A stretch of 64,000 nucleotides of DNA from Alteromonas aquimaris (GTDB lineage Bacteria; Pseudomonadota; Gammaproteobacteria; Enterobacterales; Alteromonadaceae), in assembly GCF_026183695.1 (NCBI RefSeq), contig NZ_JAPFRD010000002.1:116279-180278 (forward strand), read 5' to 3'. Position numbers and translations under genes: made by a program. The notes beneath the pieces are model-generated. The model saw only the letters and a program-made list of their open reading frames with translations. It made no database searches and was not told the DNA's origin. Of this stretch, positions 1 to 9,138 are shown piece by piece; the first letter of the stretch is position 1; each line of letters begins with the position of its first letter.

Positions 1-74
1 TTGAATCGTGTTGGCAATGTCAGTATGAGCAGCGCTCTGTTCCGATTTCCTGATACGACCAACACGCTATTCAA
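1..74. repeat. Long-spaced inverted repeat at window edge
   Basis: Bases 1-14 (TTGAATCGTGTTGG) are mirrored by 59-74 (CCAACACG, then CT, then ATTCAA). This gives a 14-base-pair arm interrupted only by a two-base bulge, around a 44-base loop. No coding frame explains it. It could be the end of a repeat or mobile element, or a structured RNA or terminator of a gene left of the window. It does not fit the core-site consensus of integron attC sites well. Confidence 0.45.
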
Positions 75-134
75 ATTTGCGCGTTCAGGTTATTCTGCTT
101 TAATTTTCTATTGAATACTTAAAAGGCAGGATAG

Positions 135-524
135 ATGACAATACTGATATTATGCTTACTCATCGCAACTGTGATGCCGATATTAGCCAAAGTACCTTTA
201 GCCTATGCGCAAAACGAGATGCAGGGAGGCTATGACAATAAAGAGCCGCGGGCCCAACAGGCGTGCCTGAAAGGCTTTGGAGCAAGAGCTAAAGCGGCCC
301 ATGAAAACTGTTTTGAAGCGTTAACCATGTTTGCGCCTGGCGTGTTGGTGTGTATCGCGACCGAGACAATCGGGCCTGTTATTACCACGCTGGCAATTAC
401 CTTCATCGCAGCCCGAACCATTTATCTTTTTGCCTACTGGTTCAATATCCACCTTTTGCGCAGCACCGCGTGGTTAGTCGGCTTTGGCGTGTCATTGGCA
501 CTGATTTATTTCGCGATCCCTTAA
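135..524 (+). CDS. MAPEG family membrane protein
   Basis: A 129-residue hydrophobic protein of the usual MAPEG length (about 130 residues). The diagnostic stretch RAKAAHENCFEAL (about residues 51-63) is followed by hydrophobic segments at about 62-75, 79-99 and 110-128, and an N-terminal segment lies at 1-25. MAPEG proteins are four-helix membrane proteins related to eicosanoid and glutathione metabolism enzymes. Bacterial members are mostly uncharacterised, so the substrate cannot be given. The ATG at 135 follows a purine-rich AAAAGGCAGGAT stretch that can act as ribosome-binding site. The gene stands alone, 290 bases ahead of the next gene. Confidence 0.75.
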   Translation: MTILILCLLIATVMPILAKVPLAYAQNEMQGGYDNKEPRAQQACLKGFGARAKAAHENCFEALTMFAPGVLVCIATETIGPVITTLAITFIAARTIYLFAYWFNIHLLRSTAWLVGFGVSLALIYFAIP

Positions 525-813
525 ACGGTATTACCACCCAGGTATCGCAATAAAGTCATGGCAATCTACCCCCCAAGGGGGAACGTAAGCTTTTTTACCG
601 TAATGCAGGAACCTGACCTAAGGTTGGCACCGAAGTAGGCTATTGTGGCGCCATGCTGATTCGTACGCGGCTTCTCTATCTAGGCTTCTTAGTAAAGGAG
701 GGGCGGTTGGAGGTATTTCTCTTTCGCTTTAAGCCACTACATCAGCCTGGGGTTTGGTGTTATAAAGAATTTTTTCTTTTCAGTTTTGATAGCCATAGGA
801 CACAGGAAAAAAG

Positions 814-1467
814 ATGGAACTAAAACAAACGGGTGGCTTTGCTGCGCTATATGCTGGGTGCGCATATATCTTTGGGTTTAGTGTACTACTGCTGTTACTT
901 TCCCCCGAACAGGCTAGTGAGTGGTCGCACGCGCAACGGCTTGAATTCTTATTAGAAAATAAAACCCTGCTGCACATCTGGAATAATGTCATTTATACCG
1001 TGTTTGGAATAGTGCTTATCTTTCTTACTCTAGCTTTAGATACAAGAATCCCCCATACCGACATCATTCGCACAAAAGCCACCAAAACATTGGGCTTTAT
1101 CTGGGCCGCTTTATTGATTGCAAGTGGTATGATCGCCAATGTGGGGATGGAAAAAGTGTCGTCTTTGTATGCGTCTGACCCCGCGCTTGCGGTCACAGTA
1201 TGGCAGATGTTGGGGATTATCCAGGATGGGTTAGGCGGTGGTGTGGAAGTGCTCGGTGGCCTATGGGTGGTGCTGATCAGCGTTATGGCGCTACGCACCC
1301 GAACTTTTTCTACAGCCCTCAATATCGTAGGCATAATTGTAGGTATTGCCGGTTGTCTTACGATCTTGCCTGGCCTAAGTGATTTCGGGGCAATTTTCGG
1401 GCTTGGCCAGATCCTTTGGTTCCTATGCTTGAGCGTGGCGTTTTTTCGCGATAATGAACCCCTATAA
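814..1467 (+). CDS. DUF4386-like integral membrane protein
   Basis: A 217-residue protein made almost entirely of hydrophobic segments: about residues 8-30, 55-77, 92-112, 127-160, 167-187 and 190-211, so roughly six membrane helices. The N-terminal KQTGGFAALYAGCAYI and the overall pattern resemble the DUF4386 family of unknown function. The ATG at 814 is preceded by ACAGGAAAAAAG, a usable ribosome-binding site. No catalytic motif is visible and the neighbours do not suggest a role. Confidence 0.65.
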   Translation: MELKQTGGFAALYAGCAYIFGFSVLLLLLSPEQASEWSHAQRLEFLLENKTLLHIWNNVIYTVFGIVLIFLTLALDTRIPHTDIIRTKATKTLGFIWAALLIASGMIANVGMEKVSSLYASDPALAVTVWQMLGIIQDGLGGGVEVLGGLWVVLISVMALRTRTFSTALNIVGIIVGIAGCLTILPGLSDFGAIFGLGQILWFLCLSVAFFRDNEPL

Positions 1468-1914
1468 CTTGTAATTCTGTATAACATGCTGCGTGCAGCT
1501 CTAAGGGCAGTAGGGTCAGCATACCTTACTTATCGAATTCGCGCGTTAGTGGTTTCAGTGATTGAAGAGTTTTGCATACCGCTGGTGATAGCCATAGGAT
1601 TAGGCAACAGTAAACTCAAGGTCGATAGGTTATTGATTCACCACGAGCGTGAACCTGTAACTGTGGATATTGCGCGGCTTTTCACACCCAGGGGTTGTGC
1701 ATACGCAGGCTTTCTGGCGGGATAGGGGTGCGCTTTACCACTTTTAACTCCTATTCAAACTCACGTACATGCACCACGTTTCTGGTTATCTTTACAAAAT
1801 ACAGCGACATTTGCTTGTACGATACCGCGAAACCCGCTAGTTTTCATTGTAGAGACTTTCCTAATTACGTACCATTTGAAAAGTCTTTCAATTTTAATTA
1901 ATTAGAGTTGTAGT
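1468..1914. other. Intergenic region without a supported gene
   Basis: About 450 bases. A 79-codon plus-strand frame at 1486-1725 lacks a ribosome-binding site and any recognisable motif, and I do not call it. The stretch before 1915 is AT-rich (TTTAATTAATTAGAG) and may contain the promoter of the following membrane protein/GTPase pair, but no clear -35/-10 pair was found. Confidence 0.5.
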
Positions 1915-3099
1915 GTGACCGATTCTGAAATTACCTCGGCAGCGCAAAATGATATCTCTCAAACTGTGCGCATGTCACCGGCAATTGTATGCGCTGGCAT
2001 GCTATTGGGGTTCTTGCTAAGTTTTGTTTTGTTAAACGGTGATGCCCAGGGGCGGGTTAACCTATTTTATTTGTTATTGGTGTTTTTACTGTTTCCCCTG
2101 TTAGGCTTAATCACTTCCGTTTTATCTATGGTGAGCGGTAAGGGGGTAAATCTTGCGCGCATTGTGAGTAAGCTGGGTTTTTTAGGTGTATCCCGTTCCA
2201 GCGTTCTGCGCCAGCTCAGGCAACGACATCTGGATAAGCATTGGTTTTTTCTGCAAAGTCAGTTTGCGATGTTAGCGTACTCGCTCGCTGGTATCCTTAC
2301 CTTATTAATATTACTGGTAGCGACCGATATTAATTTTGTGTGGCGCAGCACTATATTAACCGCCAACGATATTTATCCCTGGCTAAAGGGCATCGCCTCA
2401 CCCTGGTGGTTTTGGGAATCCGCCCAACCTTCTGTTGAGCTACTCGAGCGCACTCAGGACTCCAGACTCACCCAGCTTTACGAATCGCCTGCCAACCTCG
2501 CGTTATGGTGGCCGTTTATCCTTGCAACCCAAATTTTTTATGCGTTTCTGTTAAGAGGTATGTTACTGGTGGTCAGCCGGTCTATTATAAAACACCGACT
2601 CAAGAGCGACTTTGAACAACAGTTAAAACAACGCATCCAGCAGAACCCACGTCGTCAGCCCGAGCACTTTGAATTATCCGAAGTGCGTCATCAATTGCCT
2701 TCTACTTATGCGGTAATTAATTGGAGCGCCTTACCTGAGGCAATTGTTGCCCAATTAGATGAGGTTGCAGGCCAACCAAGGCTCGTCGCAGGGCCACTTG
2801 CAAGTGAGAAAGAGCAAACTCAGGCAGAACAGTATGCAGAATATAAACTCGTGTTGGTAAAAGCCTGGGAGCCCCCCCTGGGTGAATTACACGATTTTCT
2901 GCAACACGGGCAGGGGTTTATCTACCCTGTCAATTACCACCAACACACAGTGCGTAATGCAGAGCAGAAACATCTGAAGGAATGGCGGCGATTCTGCTCA
3001 GAACTGCATAACTGGCAGTTGTTCCAGCCCGCCGCTGCAACAACGCTTCGAGGTGATGACGAGCGTTCAGCTACACGAGATGGCGAGGGTACGGCATGA
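1915..3099 (+). CDS. DUF2868 family membrane protein
   Basis: A 394-residue protein starting with GTG. Hydrophobic segments lie at about residues 21-41, 48-71, 115-140 and 200-222, and a charged cytoplasmic C-terminal half follows. The layout and the RHLDKHWFFLQSQ region (about 104-116) fit DUF2868, a family of unknown function that is regularly encoded next to a DUF3482 GTPase. Here the stop codon overlaps the start of exactly such a gene by four bases (ATGA), so the two are almost certainly co-translated and likely act together at the inner membrane. No enzymatic motif is seen. The GTG start is preceded by only a weak ribosome-binding site, so the true start could be slightly downstream. 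Confidence 0.8.
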   Translation: MTDSEITSAAQNDISQTVRMSPAIVCAGMLLGFLLSFVLLNGDAQGRVNLFYLLLVFLLFPLLGLITSVLSMVSGKGVNLARIVSKLGFLGVSRSSVLRQLRQRHLDKHWFFLQSQFAMLAYSLAGILTLLILLVATDINFVWRSTILTANDIYPWLKGIASPWWFWESAQPSVELLERTQDSRLTQLYESPANLALWWPFILATQIFYAFLLRGMLLVVSRSIIKHRLKSDFEQQLKQRIQQNPRRQPEHFELSEVRHQLPSTYAVINWSALPEAIVAQLDEVAGQPRLVAGPLASEKEQTQAEQYAEYKLVLVKAWEPPLGELHDFLQHGQGFIYPVNYHQHTVRNAEQKHLKEWRRFCSELHNWQLFQPAAATTLRGDDERSATRDGEGTA

Positions 3100-4463
3100 A
3101 AGCAAACAAACTGGCACGCTTTGCGGTGGTAGGGCACCCCAACAAAGGAAAATCGTCCATCGTGTCCACCTTATCGCATAATGACGATGTGGTGATATCC
3201 AGTCGCAGTGGTACCACCGAAAAGGCCGAAAGTATTACCGTGGATACTGCTAATGGTGGCTACCAACTAATAGACACACCGGGATTTCAGCGGCCGGTTA
3301 AAGTTTTGCGCTGGCTTCACGAGCAAGGAGCTAACGCGAGCGAGCGGGCCAAGGTGTTAGAAAAATTTGTCCATGATAGCGACTGTCAAAAACAGTTTCC
3401 CGATGAGGTGGAATTGCTTAAACCCATTGTCAATGGCGCAGCAATACTTTATGTGGTGGATGGTTCCCATCCTTACGGTGCCGAATACGAAGCTGAAATG
3501 GAGATCCTACGTTGGAGTGGGCAGCCATCTATGGCACTTATCAACCCAATAGAGAGCGTTGATTACGTTGATGAATGGAAAAGTGCGTTATTGCAGTACT
3601 TTAAATCGGTTCAAGTCTTTAATCCCATGAAGGCAGACTTTGAAAAACAAATAACCTTACTGAAAACATTTTCTCATCTAAATTCTGCCTGGTCTGACGC
3701 CCTACAAAATACGATTGGTGATTTACAAGTTCAGCGGCAACAACAGCTGGAACAAAGTATTGCCTTGCTAAGTCGCTTAGTTGAAGACTTATGTGAGCAT
3801 AGAGAAACGCAGAAAGTGCTTACGCCGTCTCAGGCAGAAAAAATCAAGCCAATGCTCGAAAAGCAATACCATCACTGGATGCGGGAACGGGAAACACAGG
3901 CAGTAAGAGAGCTGATGGCTATATACGGCCACTTTCAAAGTGATGTGGTAGCACAGCAAATAGATTTGCCACCCGACCTGTTCGACTGTGGCCAATGGTT
4001 TATATGGGGCTTGGATAAAAAGCAGTTGGTGTATGCTGCAACCGCGACCGGGGCGCTGGGCGGCGCCGCGTTGGATGCGGCGGTGGCGGGCTCAAGCTTT
4101 ATGTTGGGTGCACTTGGAGGGGGGCTTATTGGCGCTTCCAGTGCGTGGTTTGGCGCAGACAAACTCGCAGATTTGTCTGTACAGGGGCTGCCTGTAGGAG
4201 GCTATGAAGCACGCTTAGGACCTATTAAAAATCGTAATTTTCCGTATGTGGTGATCGGTCGTTTTATTCATTTACATGCACAAATATCGCAACGCAGTCA
4301 CGCTAGTCGCGATGCGTTAGCCCTCGATGCCAATGACTTTCAGCAGCGCGTGCAAAATCTTGAGAAAAGCACCCAGCGTGAGCTACACCAAGCATGTGAA
4401 AGACTCATCAAACAGCGCCCAGTTGATAACCTGGAATCGATACTCACCCCCTTGTTTAATTAA
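3096..4463 (+). CDS. TrmE/Era-type GTPase with DUF3482 domain
   Basis: A 455-residue protein. The N-terminal GTPase domain shows a P-loop GHPNKGKSS (about residues 13-21), a switch-type threonine in SGTTEKA, and a G3 motif DTPG (about 59-62). A long helical middle (about 200-290) and a glycine/alanine-rich segment (about 311-350), which could insert in or contact a membrane, follow. This matches the GTPase/DUF3482 family. The usual NKxD guanine-specificity motif is not obvious; NPIES (about 149-153) sits in the expected place. It overlaps the DUF2868 gene by four bases. The role is unknown; a membrane stress or envelope function is only an inference from the pairing. Confidence 0.82.
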   Translation: MKANKLARFAVVGHPNKGKSSIVSTLSHNDDVVISSRSGTTEKAESITVDTANGGYQLIDTPGFQRPVKVLRWLHEQGANASERAKVLEKFVHDSDCQKQFPDEVELLKPIVNGAAILYVVDGSHPYGAEYEAEMEILRWSGQPSMALINPIESVDYVDEWKSALLQYFKSVQVFNPMKADFEKQITLLKTFSHLNSAWSDALQNTIGDLQVQRQQQLEQSIALLSRLVEDLCEHRETQKVLTPSQAEKIKPMLEKQYHHWMRERETQAVRELMAIYGHFQSDVVAQQIDLPPDLFDCGQWFIWGLDKKQLVYAATATGALGGAALDAAVAGSSFMLGALGGGLIGASSAWFGADKLADLSVQGLPVGGYEARLGPIKNRNFPYVVIGRFIHLHAQISQRSHASRDALALDANDFQQRVQNLEKSTQRELHQACERLIKQRPVDNLESILTPLFN

Positions 4464-4465
4464 GG

Positions 4466-5554
4466 CTAACTGCCTCGTTGGCGAACAATATTTCTGATTT
4501 GGTTGAATGCGCGTTCGCTAAGCGAACTGCTTTCGCCACCGGTATTGGTGGTAAAAACAAGGATTACGGTATCAGATAAAGCATCGTAGCGGGCAATACT
4601 CTGATAACCGGGCAACCAGCCTGTGTGTTCATGATAATAGACGTAAAGGTTTGCTTCCTGTTCATTCAATAATTCGCCTCGGTTGAGCGCACCCATAAAC
4701 ATGGCAATATCTTCAGCAGACGCCACCATTGAGCCTCCTGGAATAGCGTATTTTTGTGCTTTTTTATCTCTACCATTCCAGTAACCGGTGATGAGTGAAT
4801 CCTGTGGCGCATAGGCTTGCTGTAAATAGGTGTCTTTCATTCCCAGCGGCGCGAGTATTTCATTCTGAATGTACAGCTCGTGACTAAACCCCAGTACTTT
4901 ATCCATTACCAGACCTAACAATAAATAGTTACTGTTCGAGTAGGCGTAGCGTTCGCCCGGATTAAAATCGGCGGGTTTTCCTTCTATTAGCTTAAGGGTT
5001 GCCACAATATCCGTATGGGAACGGTCCCACGAAAAGCCCGGTTGACTATCGAAATCAGGGATCCCGCTACGATGCGTAATTAAATGTTTAAGGGTAGCGG
5101 ATTCAGCATTTGCGATGCTCAACGAAAGCTCGGGTAACCATGTTGAAACGAAATCTCGCAGATCTAAGGCATTTTCGTTAACCAGCTTGGTCACCGCTAC
5201 TGCCATAAATAATTTGCTGATGCTGGCTATTTTAAACAAATGCTCCTGTTCAAGATCAATCCCTGAAGCGACTACGTCTGCCTTTAGGTTGCCAGTTTGA
5301 GATAATAAGATTATTCCTGATATATCGCTATGTTTACGAATATCATTGGCAATCTGTCGTAGTGTTGTCGGTGCAGAGGATACAGGATGCGTGCTAGGAG
5401 AGCTATTAGTTTGCGGTGGTGTTGAACTCTTGCTACCTCCGCAACCGCTGGTAATGAAAATTATCACAACAAGTAGAAAAAAAATCGTGAGAAAATCATG
5501 ATAGCGAAATTTAGTCTTGACTGTGACAACAAGGCTAGCACAAAAAAAGGACAA
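4466..5554 (-). CDS. Beta-lactamase-fold serine hydrolase, lipoprotein
   Basis: A 362-residue member of the beta-lactamase/penicillin-binding class C-like family (Pfam Beta-lactamase). A hydrophobic signal ends in a lipobox TSGC (about residues 36-39), so the protein is probably a lipid-anchored envelope protein. The catalytic SxxK is SISK (about 114-117) and the YxN motif is YSN (about 206-208). The substrate could be a D-alanyl peptide or an ester and cannot be told from sequence. The only usable starts are TTG at 5554 or others nearby, without a good ribosome-binding site, so the N-terminus is uncertain. A perfect 12-base palindrome (TGCGCTAGCGCA, 5558-5569) lies just upstream. The gene follows ruvX closely and may be the last gene of that operon. 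Confidence 0.75.
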   Translation of the reverse strand: MSFFCASLVVTVKTKFRYHDFLTIFFLLVVIIFITSGCGGSKSSTPPQTNSSPSTHPVSSAPTTLRQIANDIRKHSDISGIILLSQTGNLKADVVASGIDLEQEHLFKIASISKLFMAVAVTKLVNENALDLRDFVSTWLPELSLSIANAESATLKHLITHRSGIPDFDSQPGFSWDRSHTDIVATLKLIEGKPADFNPGERYAYSNSNYLLLGLVMDKVLGFSHELYIQNEILAPLGMKDTYLQQAYAPQDSLITGYWNGRDKKAQKYAIPGGSMVASAEDIAMFMGALNRGELLNEQEANLYVYYHEHTGWLPGYQSIARYDALSDTVILVFTTNTGGESSSLSERAFNQIRNIVRQRGS

Positions 5555-5577
5555 TACTGCGCTAGCGCAACCGAAAT

Positions 5578-6009
5578 TTAATTATATTGATTCTCCGCCC
5601 AACTTGTAAAAATCACACAGGCAGAAACACTATCTACTTTGTCCTTTGTCAGTTTTTTGTATCCGCCCAGCTCAAACAGCATCGCTCTGGCATCGACGGT
5701 GGTTAAGCGTTCGTCCCAGGTTTCTACTTTTAGCTTGAAACGACCGTGAAGTCTATTCGCAAATTTCTTCGCACGTTGGGTAACATCCTGCTCTGTGCCA
5801 TCCATATTCAGCGGCAGGCCGACCACCGCCAAATCAGGTTGCCATTGTTCAATGATTTTGTGCAAAGCATCCCAATCCGGTACGCCATCACGCGCTTTTA
5901 ACGCTGCGAGGGGGGCTGCGGTGCCCGTCACTTCCTGGCCCACCGCAATGCCGATACTTTTGGTGCCAAAGTCGAACGCTAATACGGTGCGCGTTCCTGC
6001 CTCAGGCAC
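5578..6009 (-). CDS. ruvX: RuvX/YqgF Holliday-junction resolvase-like nuclease
   Basis: An RNase H-fold protein of about 143 residues. Visible motifs are [12 protein letters not shown] near the N-terminus, [10 protein letters not shown] in the middle, DERLTT, and DKVDSVSA near the C-terminus; the acidic residues in these form the active site in the family. YqgF proteins are implicated in 16S rRNA 5'-end maturation and Holliday-junction cleavage. I chose the GTG at 6009 because a GGAG box sits seven bases upstream and the overlap with algH is then only eight bases. An ATG at 6039 would add ten residues but has a poor ribosome-binding site. The algH-ruvX order is the common proteobacterial one. 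Confidence 0.92.
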   Translation of the reverse strand: MPEAGTRTVLAFDFGTKSIGIAVGQEVTGTAAPLAALKARDGVPDWDALHKIIEQWQPDLAVVGLPLNMDGTEQDVTQRAKKFANRLHGRFKLKVETWDERLTTVDARAMLFELGGYKKLTKDKVDSVSACVIFTSWAENQYN

Positions 6010-6568
6010 GTCCACTCTCCGGGGCGAGCTGCCACACATCGATACCTAATTTGTTCACCGCAGCTTGCCATCGTTTATGAATGGGGGTGTGGAAAAGAAT
6101 TTCGGGATCAGCTTCAATAGTCAGCCAGGCGTTATGCTGCATTTCCGCTTCTAACTGCCCCGCCGTCCACCCTGCATACCCTAATGCGATAACCGCGCTT
6201 TGCGGCCCGCTTTTGTTACCTATTGCGGTTAGAATATCCTTAGAGGTAGTCACCATGATTTCATCGCTTAGAGCCAGACTAGACGCCCATTTTCCTTCGT
6301 TAGTATGCAGTACAAATCCACGCTCCTGACTCACAGGACCGCCTGCTAATATAATTTGCTCTTTGCGATCGTCAGCAACGATTGCGTCTTTGTCAGTTTG
6401 TTCCAGAAGTTGCTTTAAATTCATGGTGGAAGGCTGATTGACTACGATACCCATCGCTCCATCGGCATTGTGTTCACAAATATAGGTGAGCGAGCGCGAA
6501 AAGTACGGATCTTCCATAGAAGGCATGGCAATCAGAAAATGGTTTTGTAAACTTTTTAACTCCGTCAT
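6002..6568 (-). CDS. algH: YqgE/AlgH family protein
   Basis: A 188-residue protein of the DUF179 (YqgE/AlgH) family, with the typical start [16 protein letters not shown], then [11 protein letters not shown] (about residues 40-50), [13 protein letters not shown] (about 77-89) and [11 protein letters not shown] (about 132-142). The family is widespread but its biochemical function is not settled; AlgH was named as a regulator of alginate production in Pseudomonas. The ATG at 6568 is chosen over an upstream ATG at 6607 because it has a GAGGG ribosome-binding site and begins at the family's usual position. It starts seven bases after gshB and overlaps ruvX, so the three form an operon. Confidence 0.9.
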   Translation of the reverse strand: MTELKSLQNHFLIAMPSMEDPYFSRSLTYICEHNADGAMGIVVNQPSTMNLKQLLEQTDKDAIVADDRKEQIILAGGPVSQERGFVLHTNEGKWASSLALSDEIMVTTSKDILTAIGNKSGPQSAVIALGYAGWTAGQLEAEMQHNAWLTIEADPEILFHTPIHKRWQAAVNKLGIDVWQLAPESGRA

Positions 6569-6575
6569 GAAACCC

Positions 6576-7529
6576 TCACGAATGTACGATCCGGCGCTCA
6601 ATCGCATCGAACAGTTTGCCTGTTATATTAATATCAAAATGCGCCTCAATCTCTCTTACGCAGGTGGGGCTGGTTACGTTTATTTCTGTGACTTTATTTC
6701 CGATGACATCGATACCCACAAACAACAAACCTTTTTCTTTGACCACAGGCGCTATTTTTTGGGCAAGCGCGAGATCGGAGGCAGACAGGGGCTGTGGTCT
6801 GCCCGTACCTCCTGCGGCAAGATTTCCACGAGTTTCGCCCTGTGAAGGTAAACGGGCCAGCGCATAAGGCATAACCTCACCATCCACAATTAAAATACGC
6901 TTATCCCCTTCACTAATTTGGGGTAAATATTCTTGCACCATCATGAAGCGCTGGTTCAACCGCGTCAGGGTTTCAATTACCACCCCCAAATTATTGCCAT
7001 CTTCTTTCACCCGGAATATGGAAGCACCGCCCATGCCGTCTAACGGCTTGCAAATAATGTCTTTATGCTGTTGATGGAACTTTCTAATCAACGCAGCGTT
7101 ACGAGTAACTAAGGTGGCGGGTATCAGATCAGGAAACCAGGCGGTAAATAATTTCTCGTTAAAATCACGCAGACTGGAAGGCTTATTGACCACCAGTGAA
7201 CCGGCTTCTTCTACTAGGGTTAAAATTTGTGTGGCGTAAAGGTATTCGCTATCGAATGGGGGATCTTTACGCATCAAAAACACATCAATGTCGGCAAGCT
7301 GTAGGTGTTCACCCTCACTGAGTGTATAAAAATCCGTAGCTCGATCAGTTACCGTAACCTTCCTGGCGAAACCTTTCGGTGTCCCGTTATCAAGATATAA
7401 ATCGCCCACCTCAAAATAATAAAGGGTAACGCCGCGACGCTGGGCTTCAAGCATCATCGCAAAACTGGTGTCTTTATGGGGCTTGATGGACGCAATAGGA
7501 TCCATCACAATGCCAACAGAGTAGCTCAT
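6576..7529 (-). CDS. gshB: Glutathione synthetase
   Basis: A 317-residue ATP-grasp enzyme joining gamma-glutamylcysteine and glycine to make glutathione in the cytoplasm. The family N-terminus VGIVMDPIASI, the ATP-grasp segment KPLDGMGGASIFRV (about residues 151-164), RGNLAAGGTG (about 234-243) and the metal-binding NVTSPT (about 288-293) are all present. Length matches E. coli GshB (316). It lies directly upstream of algH and ruvX on the minus strand with a seven-base gap, a common gammaproteobacterial order, and behind rsmE. Confidence 0.96.
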   Translation of the reverse strand: MSYSVGIVMDPIASIKPHKDTSFAMMLEAQRRGVTLYYFEVGDLYLDNGTPKGFARKVTVTDRATDFYTLSEGEHLQLADIDVFLMRKDPPFDSEYLYATQILTLVEEAGSLVVNKPSSLRDFNEKLFTAWFPDLIPATLVTRNAALIRKFHQQHKDIICKPLDGMGGASIFRVKEDGNNLGVVIETLTRLNQRFMMVQEYLPQISEGDKRILIVDGEVMPYALARLPSQGETRGNLAAGGTGRPQPLSASDLALAQKIAPVVKEKGLLFVGIDVIGNKVTEINVTSPTCVREIEAHFDINITGKLFDAIERRIVHS

Positions 7530-7603
7530 GATTCACATACGATTTTAATTAGCTTAACCCACACTATGGCGATTATTCAGGAATTTTCAACCATTTAAGG
7601 CTA

Positions 7604-8332
7604 CTAAAAGTCGCCGTGCATGGCCTGTAAAATACTTAAACTGGTTATTGCGGCAGTTTCTGTTCTAAGTACGCGCGGACCCATGCTGACTGTTAAATAC
7701 CCGCATTCCTGGGCCTGATGTATTTCATTGTCAGACAAGCCTCCCTCTGGTCCAATCAAAAGCTGGTAGCCATGAGAATGATATGCAAGTTTAGTAATGG
7801 GGTCGTTTGCAGTAGGTGCTAAGGTGATCCGTTGAGCCTTTGTAGATATAGCTAGCCAGTGACCTAACGCAGTCGGGGGGTTGAGTTTAGGTAACTTGTT
7901 GCGACCACATTGTTCGCACGCACCACTGATAATCTTCAACCATTGCTGGGTCTTCTTTTCCCATCGCTTCTCATCCAGCTTCACCGAACATCTTTCTGTG
8001 ATCAGGGGCGTGATTTCCGCGACACCCAGTTCTACGGCCTTTTGCAAAACCGTTTCCATTCTATCCCCTTTGGAAATACCTTGACCTAAATGAAGGTACA
8101 AGGGCGACTCTTTACTTAACGACAAACAAGCGTCAGCTTCGACCACAACCTGTCGTTTGCTTACATTTACCAGTACGCCACTATATTCATTGCCATCGCC
8201 GTTAAATAAGACCACGGGATGGCCCGGCCGTAAACGCAACACGTTAGCTACATGATGGGTAGCTTCAGCACTTAGTTCAAATTCGGTGTCCAGAGTAATG
8301 GGGGCAGGGTGAAATATGCGGGGAATGCGCAT
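7604..8332 (-). CDS. rsmE: 16S rRNA m3U1498 methyltransferase RsmE
   Basis: A SPOUT-fold methyltransferase of about 242 residues that methylates N3 of U1498 in 16S rRNA using S-adenosylmethionine. The C-terminal cofactor knot shows IGPEGGLSDNE and the GPRVLRTETAA loop; the N-terminal PUA-like part contains HHVANVLRLRPG. The start is set at the ATG at 8332 (MRIPRIFHP), the family's usual N-terminus. A TTG at 8395 in the same frame would add 21 unrelated residues. It precedes gshB by 74 bases and probably heads this minus-strand group. Confidence 0.94.
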   Translation of the reverse strand: MRIPRIFHPAPITLDTEFELSAEATHHVANVLRLRPGHPVVLFNGDGNEYSGVLVNVSKRQVVVEADACLSLSKESPLYLHLGQGISKGDRMETVLQKAVELGVAEITPLITERCSVKLDEKRWEKKTQQWLKIISGACEQCGRNKLPKLNPPTALGHWLAISTKAQRITLAPTANDPITKLAYHSHGYQLLIGPEGGLSDNEIHQAQECGYLTVSMGPRVLRTETAAITSLSILQAMHGDF

Positions 8333-8494
8333 GCGAAAAATCCAACTAATTCTGACAATTGGAACATGATACTGATAAGCGGTACCAGTCTGCAACGAAA
8401 TGCGCCTTTCTTAAGGCAAATATGATGCTATGTATCAAGCGGACCCAGTGGCCCGCTTGAATAACTTAGGAAAAAACGACAAAGTTTAGAAAAC

Positions 8495-8665
8495 TCAATT
8501 AGCGTGCAAAGCCTTAGAATTGGTTTTGGTCATCGCATGAACTGGTTCGGTCACGATAGCGGACTTACTTCGTCTGGCATGAACGGTATTTTTACCCTTA
8601 TCGGTTGACAATGCATACGCTAATAACAACAACACTACTAAGAAAAGAACAGTTATAAATAACAT
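8495..8665 (-). CDS. Small single-span membrane protein, unknown
   Basis: A 56-residue predicted protein beginning MLFITVLFLVVLLLLAYA, one strong membrane helix at residues 1-18, followed by a basic and polar tail. The ATG at 8665 has an AAAGGA box at good spacing; an ATG at 8686 in the same frame lies upstream of that box and is less likely. Family not recognised. It is a lone minus-strand gene between rsmE and the mscS-like gene. Coding status rests on the good ribosome-binding site and clear helix only. Confidence 0.5.
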   Translation of the reverse strand: MLFITVLFLVVLLLLAYALSTDKGKNTVHARRSKSAIVTEPVHAMTKTNSKALHAN

Positions 8666-9138
8666 TTTCAAATCCTTTAAAAACATTAACTATCAATGGC
8701 TGCTTTAGTTTACGAGTGCATGAATACAGCTCATGGGAAAACAAAACGAAAGCCGAGCAGTATTATACTCTACTTAAGCCTGTAACCACCATGGCTAAAA
8801 CACGTGTGTCCTGCATTGATGTTAAGTAAAAAATATAGTCAAAAAACGCGTTAATTCCAGCTTGTAAAACGATTTCTCAGCTTTTTTTTACGTAATATCG
8901 ATAAATCAACGTGTTACCTAGCTGCGCATGCTTGTCGATCATAAACTGTGTAAAGCATAGTTCTGATAGATGACAGCGATATGACACATCATGCCTTTTT
9001 CCTAAATTTTTTTAAGATTGGGTGATCATAATTAAGTATTAAGTTTAATAAAGGTTGTGCACGTGCTTGATTCACTGATATTTTGGTTAAGCAAATAATT
9101 TAGCAATACAGATATGGGGGCTGCAGAACTGCATCGCT
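8666..9138. other. Divergent intergenic region
   Basis: About 470 bases between the small minus-strand membrane protein and the plus-strand mscS-like gene, so it should hold promoters in both directions. It is AT-rich (for example the run of TTAAGTATTAAGTTTAATAAAGG near 9030-9053), but I could not assign a convincing -35/-10 pair or operator. No gene-sized frame was found. Confidence 0.5.

Noticed and set aside
1..74. Integron attC site
   Set aside because: The arms do not show the GTTRRRY / RYYYAAC core pair at the right places and no integrase or gene cassettes are nearby.
570..590. Terminator after the MAPEG-like gene (CCCCC/GGGGG then TTTTTT)
   Set aside because: The two arms are only two bases apart and the T-run is ten bases away, so a stable hairpin terminator is unlikely.
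1486..1725. 79-codon plus-strand frame after the DUF4386-like gene
   Set aside because: No ribosome-binding site, no recognisable motif, and the following sequence shows further overlapping short frames; it looks like non-coding DNA.
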